A stretch of DNA of 39,801 nt. Origin: Acidimicrobiia bacterium. Its GTDB lineage: Bacteria > Actinomycetota > Acidimicrobiia > Acidimicrobiales > CAIXPF01. The stretch's first letter is position 1. Each line of letters begins with the position of its first letter. The stretch spans positions 1-39,801 of the forward strand of contig WHTX01000005.1 of NCBI GenBank assembly GCA_009377505.1. Reading direction: 5' to 3'. The notes under the pieces are model-generated. The model searched no databases, was not told where the DNA came from, and was given only the letters and a program-made list of their open reading frames with translations. This document shows, piece after piece, positions 26,699 to 35,338 of this stretch. The position numbers and the translations under genes were made by a program.

Positions 26699-26797
26699 GG
26701 CTGCTCGTCGACAGCCACGTGGGGCTGTGGTGGCTCGACGACCACGGACGACACCCTGCGCCCCTACGACGTCGAGCTCCTCGACGCCCGCCGATGA
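26695..26797 (+). pseudogene. VapC-like PIN toxin reduced to its two ends
   Basis: The GTG at 26695 starts MRLLVDSHVGLWWLDDH, the normal first beta strand and helix of a PIN-domain toxin with its first catalytic Asp (Asp6). About 50 bases later another frame reads DDTLRPYDVELLDARR and stops at 26797, which is how PIN toxins of this group end. An intact toxin is about 125-130 residues; here roughly 90 internal codons are gone and the ends are joined out of frame, so no RNase can be made. It overlaps the antitoxin stop by GTGA. Confidence 0.72.
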
Positions 26798-26850
26798 CCG
26801 GCGTGTGGGAGATCGAGTGCGCACCGTCCGCCCGCGTCAGCCGAACGACG

Positions 26851-27285
26851 TCAGGCGCGCAGGGGCACCAGCTCGGTGAGAACGCCGCCTGTGGTGCGGG
26901 GGTGGAAGAAGGCGACGGTGCGGCGGCCGTCGGCCGTGCGTGGAAGCGCGATCTCGCTGAGCCCCTTGGCCGCCAGCCGCTCGGCCTCGGCGTGCACGTC
27001 GGTACAGGCGTAGCAGAGGTGGTGTAGACCCGGGCCCCGCTTGGCCAGGAAGCGGGCCGCGCCGCTCGTGGCGCCCGCCTCGGGGATGAGCACCTCGACC
27101 TGCGTCTCGCCCTCGCCCACGGCGAAGAAGTAGTTGAAGGTCTGCTCGGGGGGGAAGTAGCTGCCGTCGGGCCAGTTGGAGCGCTGCTCGTCGAGCTCGA
27201 GGCCCAAGGACTCGCCCAGCACCTGGCGGGCTTGTTCGATCGTGTAGGCCACGAGTCCGACGTGGTCGATGTGCACGAAACCCAC
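26851..27285 (-). CDS. mce: VOC family protein, methylmalonyl-CoA epimerase-like
   Basis: 144 residues, two beta-alpha-beta-beta-beta (vicinal oxygen chelate) modules. The metal ligands of methylmalonyl-CoA epimerase are visible: His8 in HIDHVGLV, Gln in ETQVEVLIP, His in GPGLHHLCY and a C-terminal Glu in LTELVPL. FLAKRGPGLHHLCY and FFHPRTTGGVLTELV are close to epimerase signatures. It would interconvert the R and S forms of methylmalonyl-CoA on the route from propionyl-CoA to succinyl-CoA. No mutase gene is adjacent. It diverges from the ThuA-like gene. Confidence 0.85.
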   Translation of the reverse strand: MGFVHIDHVGLVAYTIEQARQVLGESLGLELDEQRSNWPDGSYFPPEQTFNYFFAVGEGETQVEVLIPEAGATSGAARFLAKRGPGLHHLCYACTDVHAEAERLAAKGLSEIALPRTADGRRTVAFFHPRTTGGVLTELVPLRA

Positions 27286-27387
27286 GGGCGGGACCTCCTG
27301 CGATCCGGATCTCGACGGCGACGGCTGCTGCGTGGGCGATCATGTCACCACGGCGCTCATCGCGGCGCGGTGAAAGGGGTTGGCACG

Positions 27388-28248
27388 ATGAACGACGCTG
27401 CCGGCGTGCACCTGGTCGTCGGGGGCTACCCACCGGGGGAGCCCGCCGGCCACGACATGGACTTCGCCCGGCTCAGGCTCCTGGAGCTGCTGGCCGAGCA
27501 GGACGGGGTGCGCTCCACCGTCTCGAGCGACTTCGCCGACCTCGGTCGCTGGCTCGGCCGGAGCCGCCTGCTGGTCAGCTACGTGGCCGGGCCGTTCCCC
27601 GACGAAGCGCAGAACCGTGAGCTGCGCGCCTGGCTGGAGGGCGGGGGCCGCTGGCTGGCGCTGCACGGCACCAGCGGCGGCAAGGCGGCCCGGGTGACCG
27701 AGGAGGGCCGCACCCGCCGCATGATGGTCAAGCTCGCCCACCACGACACGCTGGGCTGCTTCTTCCTCAACCACCCGCCGCTACGGCGCTTCCGCGTCGC
27801 CGTCGCCCCCGGCCATGTGCTGGGCGAGGGCCTGCCCGAAAGCTTCGAGGTGTGCGACGAGCTGTACCTGATCGAGCTGCTGGCGCCCCAAGCCACCGAC
27901 ATCCTCCTCACGACCGAGCTGCCTGTCGACCCCTCACCGCCCCGCTTCGGCTTCGCCTACGAGCGCGACACCGCGCTGCAGGCTGACGGGCGGACCCGTG
28001 TGATCGCCTACACCAGGGACATCGGCCGGGGAGCGGTGGCCTACGTGGCTCTCGGCCATTGCCACTCCCGCACCAGCAACACCCAGCCACTCGTGGACGC
28101 CAGCGTGGCCGCCGACGGCCGCACCCCGCTCACCTTCCGCGGCCCGTGGGACGACCCGCCCTACCGCCGCCTGCTCAGCAACGCCCTGCGCTGGGGCACC
28201 GGCGCGACGCCGCGGGCTGTGACGCCCCCGGCGCTACCCCACCAGTAG
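27388..28248 (+). CDS. ThuA-like (glutamine amidotransferase-fold) domain protein
   Basis: 286 residues. The trehalose-utilisation ThuA fold is suggested by LVVGGYPPGEPAGHDMDFARLRLLELLAE, LVSYVAGPFPDEAQNRELRAWLEGGGRWLALHG, FFLNHPP and the late GAVAYVALGHCHS plus FRRLLSNALRWG-like end. Function in this family is poorly known (sugar or glycoside metabolism); no catalytic Cys of true amidotransferases is evident. AAAGGGG precedes the ATG. The M13 peptidase gene follows after 74 bp on the same strand. Confidence 0.82.
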   Translation: MNDAAGVHLVVGGYPPGEPAGHDMDFARLRLLELLAEQDGVRSTVSSDFADLGRWLGRSRLLVSYVAGPFPDEAQNRELRAWLEGGGRWLALHGTSGGKAARVTEEGRTRRMMVKLAHHDTLGCFFLNHPPLRRFRVAVAPGHVLGEGLPESFEVCDELYLIELLAPQATDILLTTELPVDPSPPRFGFAYERDTALQADGRTRVIAYTRDIGRGAVAYVALGHCHSRTSNTQPLVDASVAADGRTPLTFRGPWDDPPYRRLLSNALRWGTGATPRAVTPPALPHQ

Positions 28249-28322
28249 CCTCGGGCCACACCCACCGCCCCGGTCGGCGCGACGCGATCCGGGCGTCCCC
28301 GAACAACGCCGTGGAGCCGCAG

Positions 28323-30290
28323 ATGACCTCGGACGCCCTGCTCGAGCACACCGACCACGTCCGCCCTCAGGACGACCTCTTCGGCCACGTCAACGGCCCT
28401 TGGCTCGAGACAGCCGAGATCCCTGCCGACCTGCCCACCGTCGGCGGCTTCATGGACCTCGTGCTGGAGTCCGAGGCCGAAGTGGGCGACATCCTCCGTG
28501 AGGCCAGCGAGGCATCCGGCGCGGGAGCGGCGCCGCTCGGCAGCAACCGGCAGAAGGTCGGCGACCTGTTCGCCAGCTTCCTCGACGAGGCGAGGGTCGA
28601 GGCCCTCGGCGCCGAGCCCCTGCGCGACGACCTGGCGGCGATCGCGGCCCTCGAGGACGTGGCGTCCCTCGGCGCGCTGCTCGGCCGCTTCGAGCGGGAG
28701 GGCGTGGGCGGCCTGGTCGGCACCTACGTCGACACGGACGACCGCCGCTCGGACCGCTACATCGTGAACATCGTCCAGGGAGGCCTCGGCCTGCCCGACG
28801 AGTCCTACTACCGCGACGACGCCTTCGCCGCCGTGCGGGCCACGTACCTCGAGCACGCCGCGGCCATGCTGGCGCTGCTGGGCTGGCCCGAAGACGCTGC
28901 GGCCGACGGCGCAGCGCGGCTCCTCGCCCTCGAGACCCGGCTCGCCGCCGGGCACTGGGACAAGGTCGCCAGCCGTGACGTGCTCGCCACCTACAACCTC
29001 ACCACCTTCGACGGGCTGCGGGCGGCTGCGCCGGCGTTCGACTGGCTGGCCTGGGCCAGCGCGTCGGGCGGCAAGGAGGCGACGTTCGCGGAGGTGGTCG
29101 TCCGCCAGCCGAGCTACCTGACCGTGCTGTCCGAGGCGCTCGTCGACGTGCCTCTCGAGGACTGGAGGATTTGGCTCACCTTCCACCTCGTGGGTGCCTA
29201 CGCGCCCTACCTGAGCAGCACTTTCGTGGAGCAGAACTTTGCGTTCTACTCCCGGGCGCTCACCGGGGCCACTGAGCAGCGGGACCGTTGGAAGCGTGGT
29301 GCGGGCCACTGCAACAAGGCCCTCGGCGAGGCGGTCGGCGCCGAGTACGTGGCCCGGTGTTTCCCGCCCGACGCCAAGGCGCAGATGGACGAGCTGGTGG
29401 CCAACCTCGTGGAGGCGTACCGGGTCAGCATCGGTCGGCTCGACTGGATGGGGCCGGAGACCCGGGAGCGGGCGCTCGACAAGCTGGGCACGTTCCGCCC
29501 CAAGATCGGCTACCCGGCGACGTGGCGGGACTACGGCGCGCTGGACATCGCGAGGGACGACCTGGTGGGCAACGTGCGGCGGGCCACGGCCTTCGAGACC
29601 GACCGGCAGCTGGGCAAGATCGGCTCGCCGGTCGACCGCGACGAGTGGCTGATGACGCCCCAGACCGTCAACGCCTACTACAACCCGGGCACCAACGAGA
29701 TCTGCTTTCCCGCCGCCATCCTGCGGCCGCCCTTCTTCGAGGCCGGCGCGGACGCCGCCCTCAACTACGGGGGAATCGGGGCCGTGATCGGCCACGAGGT
29801 CGGCCACGGCTTCGACGACCAGGGCTCCAAGTACGACGGGGAGGGCAACCTGGTGAACTGGTGGACCGACGACGACCGCGCCCGCTTCGGCGAGCGGGCC
29901 GAGAAGCTGATCGCCCAGTACGACGGTTTCGAGCCGCGCCGCCTGCCCGGCCACCACGTGAACGGGGCGCTCACCGTAGGCGAGAACATCGGCGACCTCG
30001 GCGGCCTCACCATCGGGCTGCTGGCCTACGAGCTCAGCCTCGCCGGCGAGGACGCACCGGTGCTCGCCGGCCTGACGGGTCGCCAGCGGGTGTTCCACAA
30101 CTGGGCGCTGATCTGGCGCACCAAGCGCCGCCACGAGCTGGAGCTGCAGCTGCTCTCGGTCGACCCGCACTCCCCGCCGGAGTTCCGCGCCAACATCGTG
30201 CGCAACCTCGACGAGTTCCACCAGGCGTTCGCGACCTCGCCCGGCGACGCGCTCTGGCTCGACCCCAAGGACCGCGTCCGCATCTGGTGA
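28323..30290 (+). CDS. pepO: M13 family zinc metallopeptidase (PepO/neprilysin-like)
   Basis: 655 residues, the normal length of bacterial PepO. The zinc site is complete: HEVGH (His491, Glu492, His495) and ENIGD (Glu554, Asp558). NAYYNPGTNEICFPAAIL and FDDQGSKYDGEGNLVNWW are M13 signatures, and the C-terminus ends in the conserved VRIW. There is no signal peptide, so it is probably cytoplasmic, cleaving small peptides. GGAG lies 8 bases before the ATG. Confidence 0.95.
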   Translation: MTSDALLEHTDHVRPQDDLFGHVNGPWLETAEIPADLPTVGGFMDLVLESEAEVGDILREASEASGAGAAPLGSNRQKVGDLFASFLDEARVEALGAEPLRDDLAAIAALEDVASLGALLGRFEREGVGGLVGTYVDTDDRRSDRYIVNIVQGGLGLPDESYYRDDAFAAVRATYLEHAAAMLALLGWPEDAAADGAARLLALETRLAAGHWDKVASRDVLATYNLTTFDGLRAAAPAFDWLAWASASGGKEATFAEVVVRQPSYLTVLSEALVDVPLEDWRIWLTFHLVGAYAPYLSSTFVEQNFAFYSRALTGATEQRDRWKRGAGHCNKALGEAVGAEYVARCFPPDAKAQMDELVANLVEAYRVSIGRLDWMGPETRERALDKLGTFRPKIGYPATWRDYGALDIARDDLVGNVRRATAFETDRQLGKIGSPVDRDEWLMTPQTVNAYYNPGTNEICFPAAILRPPFFEAGADAALNYGGIGAVIGHEVGHGFDDQGSKYDGEGNLVNWWTDDDRARFGERAEKLIAQYDGFEPRRLPGHHVNGALTVGENIGDLGGLTIGLLAYELSLAGEDAPVLAGLTGRQRVFHNWALIWRTKRRHELELQLLSVDPHSPPEFRANIVRNLDEFHQAFATSPGDALWLDPKDRVRIW

Positions 30291-30303
30291 CCAGCCGGCC
30301 CAC

Positions 30304-30323
30304 GCTCGGGCAGTCGGCCGAGC
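30304..30323. terminator. Hairpin between convergent M13 peptidase and quinone reductase genes
   Basis: GCTCGG and CCGAGC form a 6-bp stem with an 8-base loop, 13 bases past the peptidase stop. There is no T-run; a bidirectional terminator is plausible. Confidence 0.35.
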
Positions 30324-30344
30324 GGGTCGTCAGGCCGGTACGCC

Positions 30345-31319
30345 CTACGGCTCGACCACCACCTTGCCGATGGCCTTGCGGTCCATGAGGGACCGGAGCG
30401 CCCGCCCCGCCTCGTCGAGGGGGTAGCGGCCCGAGACGTGGGGGCGCAGCTTGCCCGACGCGGTCAGCTCGATGAGCTCGGCGGCGATGGCGTCACGCTT
30501 CTCGGGGTCCCGCGCCGCCATGGCGCCGTAGAAGACCCCGACGATCTGGCAGCTCTTCAACAGCGTCAGGTTCAGGGGGACCGAGGGGATCCCGGCCGTG
30601 AAGCCGATCACGAGGAACCGCCCGTCCCACCCCGTGGCCCGCAGCGCAGCCTCGGCGTAGTCGCCGCCGACGCAGTCGTAGACCACGTCGCAGCCCTTAC
30701 CGCCGGTCAGCTCCTTCGCCCGGTCCTTCAGGTTCTCGGTGGCGTAGTTGATGGTCTCGTCGGCACCGCGCTCGCGGCACAGGGCGAGCTTCTCCTCGCT
30801 CGAGGCCGCGGCGATGACCCTGGCCCCCATCAGCTTGCCGAGCTCGACCGCGGACAGGCCCACGTTGCCCCCGGCGCCCAACACCAGCAGGGTCTCCCCG
30901 GCCTTCAGGTCGCCGCGGTACTTGAGGCCGTAGAGGCTCGTGCCGTAGGCGTAGTTGAGCCCCGTCGACTCGGCGAAGCCCACGCTGTCGGGCAGCACCC
31001 GCGCGCCGGCCGCCGGCACCACCGCCAGCTCGGCGAAGCCGCCCGTGACGCCGAGCCCGCCGACGATGCGATCGCCGACCGCGAGGCTGTGGACGCCCTC
31101 CCCGACACCGGCGACGACCCCGGCCACCTCGCCACCGGGCACGTAGGGAGGCGGAGCCTTGAACTGGTACTTGTCCTCGAGCATGAGGGTGTCCGGGAAG
31201 GTCACCGCTGCGGCCTTGACGTCGACGAGCACCTGACCAGGCCCAGGGGAGGGATCCTTGACCTCCTCGACGACCAGGTTCTCCGGCGCTCCGAACGCCT
31301 TGCAGACGACAGCTCTCAC
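30345..31319 (-). CDS. NADPH:quinone oxidoreductase family protein (zinc-free MDR)
   Basis: 324 residues. MDR fold without zinc cysteines: VDVKAAAVTFPDTLM, PYVPGGEVAGVVAGVGEGV and the nucleotide motif VLGAGGNVGLSAVELGKLMGARVIAAASSEEK, which with the Ser-rich strand end suggests NADPH. C-terminal GRYPLDEAGRALRSLMDRKAIGKVVV is typical. A GTG at 31319 after GGGGGAGAGGG is chosen over the ATG at 31364. It reduces quinones or activated alkenes/enoyl compounds. It is downstream of the enoyl-CoA hydratase and SDR genes on the same strand, 160 bp after the SDR. Confidence 0.9.
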   Translation of the reverse strand: MRAVVCKAFGAPENLVVEEVKDPSPGPGQVLVDVKAAAVTFPDTLMLEDKYQFKAPPPYVPGGEVAGVVAGVGEGVHSLAVGDRIVGGLGVTGGFAELAVVPAAGARVLPDSVGFAESTGLNYAYGTSLYGLKYRGDLKAGETLLVLGAGGNVGLSAVELGKLMGARVIAAASSEEKLALCRERGADETINYATENLKDRAKELTGGKGCDVVYDCVGGDYAEAALRATGWDGRFLVIGFTAGIPSVPLNLTLLKSCQIVGVFYGAMAARDPEKRDAIAAELIELTASGKLRPHVSGRYPLDEAGRALRSLMDRKAIGKVVVEP

Positions 31320-31479
31320 AGCCCTCTCCCCCTCTTCGTGACGATCCCAGGACGTGTCTCGCACCGGGCGCAGCGGCTCGGCCCGCCCCGTGGCCCACGA
31401 GTATCGGCGCCCGCGCCCGCCTGATGCACAACCGCGGCTCGTGGCCCGACGGGGCCGACGTCCGCAGGGCGGGGAACGG

Positions 31480-32244
31480 TCAGTCCCACATGAGGCCGCC
31501 GTCGACGTTCCAGGACTGCCCGGTCACGTTCCGGGCCTGCTCGGACCCGAGCCAGGCGGCGAGGTTGGCGACGTCCTCGGGCTCGTTGGACCGTCGCAGG
31601 GGGATGGAGCGGTCCAGGCGCTCGAGCGCCTGGGGGCGGCCGATGCCCTCCCGCTCGACGAGCTCGCCCACCACCTGCTCGAACAGGTCGGTGCGGGTGA
31701 CGCCGGGGCAGATGGCGTTGACGTTGACGTCGTAGCGGGCGAGCTGGGCGGCGGCGATCCGGGTCATGGCGATGACCGCGCCCTTCGTCCCCGCGTAGGC
31801 GATGTTCGAGGTGCCGCGGTAGCCCTTGCCGGCGATCGAGGCGATGTTGACGATCCGGCCGCTGCGCCGCTCGCGCATGGCGCGGGCGACGGCCTGCATG
31901 CAGAAGAAGAGGCCCTTGGCGTTCACCCGGTAGATGCGGTCCCAGTCGGCCTCGGCGACGTCGAAGAACCCGAGGCTCTTGGTGACCCCGGCGTTGTTGA
32001 CCAGCACGTCCACCCGCCCGTGGCGCTCGACGACGGAGGCCACGACGGCCTCTGTCTCGGCGATGTCGCCGACGTCGCAGGAGATGAAGTCGCCATCGGC
32101 GCTGGCCATCGTCGCCGCGCCCCGCTCCGTGTCGACGTCGACGCCCACCACGGTCGCCCCCTCGGCGGCGTAGCGAAGGGCGATGGCCCGTCCCATGCCC
32201 GCCCCGACACCGGTCACGATCGCCACCTGGTCGTCCAGCAACAC
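31480..32244 (-). CDS. SDR family oxidoreductase
   Basis: 254 residues. Cofactor motif TGVGAGMG near residue 11, Asp-ended second strand (VVGVDVD, so NAD), NNAG, catalytic NIASIAG Ser and YAGTK Tyr/Lys, and the tail VTGQSWNVDGGLMWD. The FabG-like length fits a 3-hydroxyacyl-CoA or hydroxy-steroid dehydrogenase. GTG start after GGTGCCGGG. It sits 73 bp after the enoyl-CoA hydratase gene; hydration followed by oxidation would be the next two steps of beta-oxidation. Confidence 0.92.
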   Translation of the reverse strand: MLLDDQVAIVTGVGAGMGRAIALRYAAEGATVVGVDVDTERGAATMASADGDFISCDVGDIAETEAVVASVVERHGRVDVLVNNAGVTKSLGFFDVAEADWDRIYRVNAKGLFFCMQAVARAMRERRSGRIVNIASIAGKGYRGTSNIAYAGTKGAVIAMTRIAAAQLARYDVNVNAICPGVTRTDLFEQVVGELVEREGIGRPQALERLDRSIPLRRSNEPEDVANLAAWLGSEQARNVTGQSWNVDGGLMWD

Positions 32245-32317
32245 CCCGGCACCCCCGGTCCTCGGTCGACCGCACCGTACTCGCCAGGGCCCGCCCGGGC
32301 GCCGTGCCGGACCGCGG

Positions 32318-33142
32318 TCATCGCGAGAAGCGGGGCGCGCGGCGCTCCTGGAACGCGGCGACGCCTTCGCGGTACTCCTCGGTGCTCATGGCGTCGTTGA
32401 TGCGCCGCTTCGAGTCCTCGATCGATTCGCCCACGTCGAAGCAGAGGATGTCCCGGTACAGCTGTTGCTTGGTCTGGCTGACTGCGTTCGGCCCGACTCG
32501 GGTGGCGATGCCCCGGGCGTACTCCATGACCGCTTCGAGCAGGGCCTCGCGGGTGTCGTAGACGGCGTTGAACAGGCCGGGCGGGGCCTCGGCGGCGGTG
32601 AACGTGCGGCCGGACATCAGTAGGTCGGCGGCGGAGCTGACGCCGACGAGGCGCGGCAGGATCCACGACAGGCCGTACTCGGCGGGCAGGCCGAGCTTGG
32701 GCGCGGCCGTGGTGAGCTTGGCCCCGGCCGCGCCGAAGCGCATGTCACAGAAGCAGGCGAGCGACAACGCCACCCCGGCGCAGCCGCCGTTGACCGCGGC
32801 GATGACCGGGAAGCGCAACGCCCACTGCCAGGCGAGGTCGTGGTCGAAGTCCGCACGGGCCCCGTAGCCCGGGTTGGCCGTGCCGTCGCCCAAGCCCGGG
32901 TCGTAGTAACCGCGCTTCACGCCCACGTCGAGCGCGCCGGAGTCGGCGCCGACGCTGAAGTGCTCGCCGGTGCCGGTGACGACGGCCACCCGGACGCCGG
33001 GGTCGGCCTCCAGCTGGCTGAAGATCCATCGGTACTCGCGGTGGAGGTGACCGGTCCACGCGTTGGCTCGCTCCGGGCGATGCAACCACACCGTCGCCAC
33101 GCCGACCTCGTCGATCTCGTACCGCGTGTTCTTCAACTCCAT
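32318..33142 (-). CDS. Enoyl-CoA hydratase/isomerase family protein
   Basis: 274 residues, crotonase fold. VATVWLHRPERANAWT start, oxyanion-hole strands VAVVTGTGEHFSVGADSGAL and VIAAVNGGCAGVALSLACFCDMRFG, then KLGLPAEYGLSWILPRLVG with Glu in the second catalytic position. The first Glu of true hydratases is replaced (GGCAGVAL, no Glu), so it could be an isomerase or a specialised hydratase. It ends with the C-terminal helix FQERRAPRFSR. It is divergent from the serine hydrolase (71 bp) and heads an SDR/quinone reductase run. Confidence 0.9.
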   Translation of the reverse strand: MELKNTRYEIDEVGVATVWLHRPERANAWTGHLHREYRWIFSQLEADPGVRVAVVTGTGEHFSVGADSGALDVGVKRGYYDPGLGDGTANPGYGARADFDHDLAWQWALRFPVIAAVNGGCAGVALSLACFCDMRFGAAGAKLTTAAPKLGLPAEYGLSWILPRLVGVSSAADLLMSGRTFTAAEAPPGLFNAVYDTREALLEAVMEYARGIATRVGPNAVSQTKQQLYRDILCFDVGESIEDSKRRINDAMSTEEYREGVAAFQERRAPRFSR

Positions 33143-33213
33143 CGGGCGATGCTGCCAGGTCCGGGCGCGGCGAGCAGAGCTATGTTCCTGCAGGCACCAA
33201 TCGGGGGTGAACG

Positions 33214-34359
33214 ATGGTCGACGTCAGCGGTCGCTGCGATGCGGGCTTCGAGAAGGTCAAGGACGCCTTCGCCCAGAACTTCGAACGGAACGGCGACGTC
33301 GGCGCGTCGTGCGCGGTGGCGCGCCACGGCGAGCTGGTGGTCGACCTGTGGGGCGGCACGCTCGACGTCGAGGGCACGACGCCCTGGGTCGAGGACACGA
33401 TCATCAACGTGTTCTCGACCACCAAGACCATGAGCTGCCTGTCGCTCTTGGTGCTGGCCAGCCGGGGCCAGGTCGACGTGGACGCGCCGGTGCACCGCTA
33501 CTGGCCCGAGTTCGAGCAGGCCGGCAAGGCGAACGTCCTGGTCCGTCACCTGCTCTCCCACACGGCCGGGCTGGCGGGGTGGGACCAGCGCCTCGACGTC
33601 GCCGACCTCTACGACTGGGACAAGGCGTGCGGGCTGCTGGCCGCCCAGGAGCCGTGGTGGGAGCCGGGCTGGAAGTCCGGCTACCACGGCATCAGCCAGG
33701 GCAACCTGGTGGGCGAGGTGGTGCGCCGGGTCGACGGGCGGTCGGTGGGCCGGTTCTTCGACGACGAGGTCGCCAAGCCCTTCGCCGCCGACTTCCACAT
33801 CGGCACCGGGCCCGAGCACGACGCCCGGATCGCCCCGGTGATCCCCGCCCCGCCCCTCGTCTACGGCGGCGCCGGCGGCGGCACGCCGGACAAGGCCTCC
33901 ATCCCCTACCGGGCGTCGAACCCCCGCCTGGCCGCCGAGGACTCCTGGACGATCCCCTGGCGCCGGGCGGAGATCCCCGCGGCGGGCGGCCACGGCAACG
34001 CCCGCAGCGTGGCCCTGGCCCAGTGCGCCGTGTCGGCCGGCGGCTCGGCTCGCGGCGTCGACCTGCTGACGCCCGCCACGGTCGACCGCATCTTCGACGT
34101 GCAGGCGGCCGGACGCGACCTGGTCCTGGGCATCGGTGTCACCTTCGGCGTGGGCTACGGCCTGAACTCACCACGGGCGCCGATCAGCCCCAATGCCCGG
34201 GTGTGCTACTGGGGAGGCTGGGGCGGCTCGTTGGTGGTCAACGACGTCGACGCCGGCTTCACCATGGCCTACGTCATGAACCGCATGGGCGAGGGCACCG
34301 TCGGCGACGACCGGGCCCACACCATCCTGCGAGCCTGCTACGAGGCGCTGGGCGACTGA
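33214..34359 (+). CDS. Serine hydrolase, beta-lactamase (class C/EstB) family
   Basis: 381 residues. The catalytic SxxK is Ser68-Thr-Thr-Lys71 (NVFSTTKTM), the general-base Tyr is Tyr157 (KSGYHGIS), and WGGWGGSLVV takes the place of the KTG strand motif. RHLLSHTAGLAGWD is the family's helix signature. There is no signal peptide, so a cytoplasmic esterase (EstB-like) is more likely than an exported beta-lactamase. GGGGGTG precedes the ATG. A perfect hairpin overlaps its stop. Confidence 0.92.
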   Translation: MVDVSGRCDAGFEKVKDAFAQNFERNGDVGASCAVARHGELVVDLWGGTLDVEGTTPWVEDTIINVFSTTKTMSCLSLLVLASRGQVDVDAPVHRYWPEFEQAGKANVLVRHLLSHTAGLAGWDQRLDVADLYDWDKACGLLAAQEPWWEPGWKSGYHGISQGNLVGEVVRRVDGRSVGRFFDDEVAKPFAADFHIGTGPEHDARIAPVIPAPPLVYGGAGGGTPDKASIPYRASNPRLAAEDSWTIPWRRAEIPAAGGHGNARSVALAQCAVSAGGSARGVDLLTPATVDRIFDVQAAGRDLVLGIGVTFGVGYGLNSPRAPISPNARVCYWGGWGGSLVVNDVDAGFTMAYVMNRMGEGTVGDDRAHTILRACYEALGD

Positions 34360-34384
34360 GCCCCGTCGCCCCGCCTGGGGGCTC
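34358..34384. terminator. Shared 7-bp hairpin spanning both stop codons of a convergent pair
   Basis: GAGCCCC pairs perfectly with GGGGCTC across a 13-base loop. The left arm starts within the serine hydrolase TGA, and the right arm reaches into the TGA of the SDR on the other strand. It is a compact candidate bidirectional terminator without T-runs. Confidence 0.5.
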
Positions 34385-35216
34385 AGCGGTCGGGGGGCCG
34401 GTGGTGGCGGATCGGCCGTTCCATGCGGGCGAACTTGGGCCAGCGCGACCAGGGCGGGCCGGCCTCGAAGCCGCCGTCGACGACGAACTCCCGGCCGGTG
34501 ATCCATTCCGATTCGTCGCTGGCCAGGAACAGCGCCATGTTGGCGATGTCGAGCGCTTCGCCGACCCGGCCGAGCACCTGCGAGGAGGCGCCCGCCGCGC
34601 GCAGCTGGTCGATCTGGCTCTCGTCGGCGTCGGGGCGGCCCGCGGCCAACGGTGTGGCGATGAACCCCGGGCAGATGGCGTTGGCCCGGACACCGTGCTC
34701 GCCCAGCTCGAGAGCGACGGTCTTGGTCAGGTGGATGACCGCGCACTTGGCGACGCTGTAGAGGTGGGGCGCGTAGCCGACGCGGATCCCGGCGACGCTG
34801 GCGGTCGAGATGATCGAGCCCGACCCCTGCGCCTTCATCACCGGGGCGACGTGCTTCATGCCCAGGAACACGCTCTTGAGCAGCACGTCCATGGTGAGGT
34901 CGTAGTCGGCGAGGCTGGTGGACTCGATCGGGCCGAGCGCGCCGCCGAAGCCCGCGTTGTTGTAGAGCACGTCGACCCGCCCGAAACGGTCGATGGTCTC
35001 GGCCAGCATCGCGGCGATGTCCTCCTCCTTGGACACGTCGGTCCTGAGGAACGCGGTCGCGGCGCCGAGCGTGGCGGCCAACGCGTCGCCCTTCTCCTGA
35101 TCGAGATCGGCGATCAACACCTTCGCGCCCTCGTCGACGAAGCGGCGCACGGTCCCCGCGCCGATGCCACTCGCGCCGCCCGTGATCACCGCGACCTTGC
35201 CCTCGAGCCGGCTCAT
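34383..35216 (-). CDS. SDR family oxidoreductase
   Basis: 277 residues. TGGASGIG cofactor motif near residue 13, VLIADLD (Asp, NAD), YNNAGFGG, Ser in ISTASVAG, YSVAK Tyr/Lys, and GREFVVDGGFEAGPPW. About 25 extra residues (WPKFARMERPIRHHRPPDR) follow the usual end, a basic tail seen in some actinobacterial cyclohexanol/steroid-type SDRs. Its stop codon lies in the shared hairpin. The next SDR gene upstream (35339-36193) is co-directional, 122 bp away. Confidence 0.92.
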   Translation of the reverse strand: MSRLEGKVAVITGGASGIGAGTVRRFVDEGAKVLIADLDQEKGDALAATLGAATAFLRTDVSKEEDIAAMLAETIDRFGRVDVLYNNAGFGGALGPIESTSLADYDLTMDVLLKSVFLGMKHVAPVMKAQGSGSIISTASVAGIRVGYAPHLYSVAKCAVIHLTKTVALELGEHGVRANAICPGFIATPLAAGRPDADESQIDQLRAAGASSQVLGRVGEALDIANMALFLASDESEWITGREFVVDGGFEAGPPWSRWPKFARMERPIRHHRPPDR

Positions 35217-35338
35217 GTCTTGCCCTCCTGGAGTTCCCTGCGAGCCGTTCGCGGCCCGGTCGTCCGCTCTAGATCCTGCGACAATTCGTGGCCGGTTGCA
35301 CGATCCGGCCGCCTCGGGCAGGTCCCAGGAGTGGCTGA

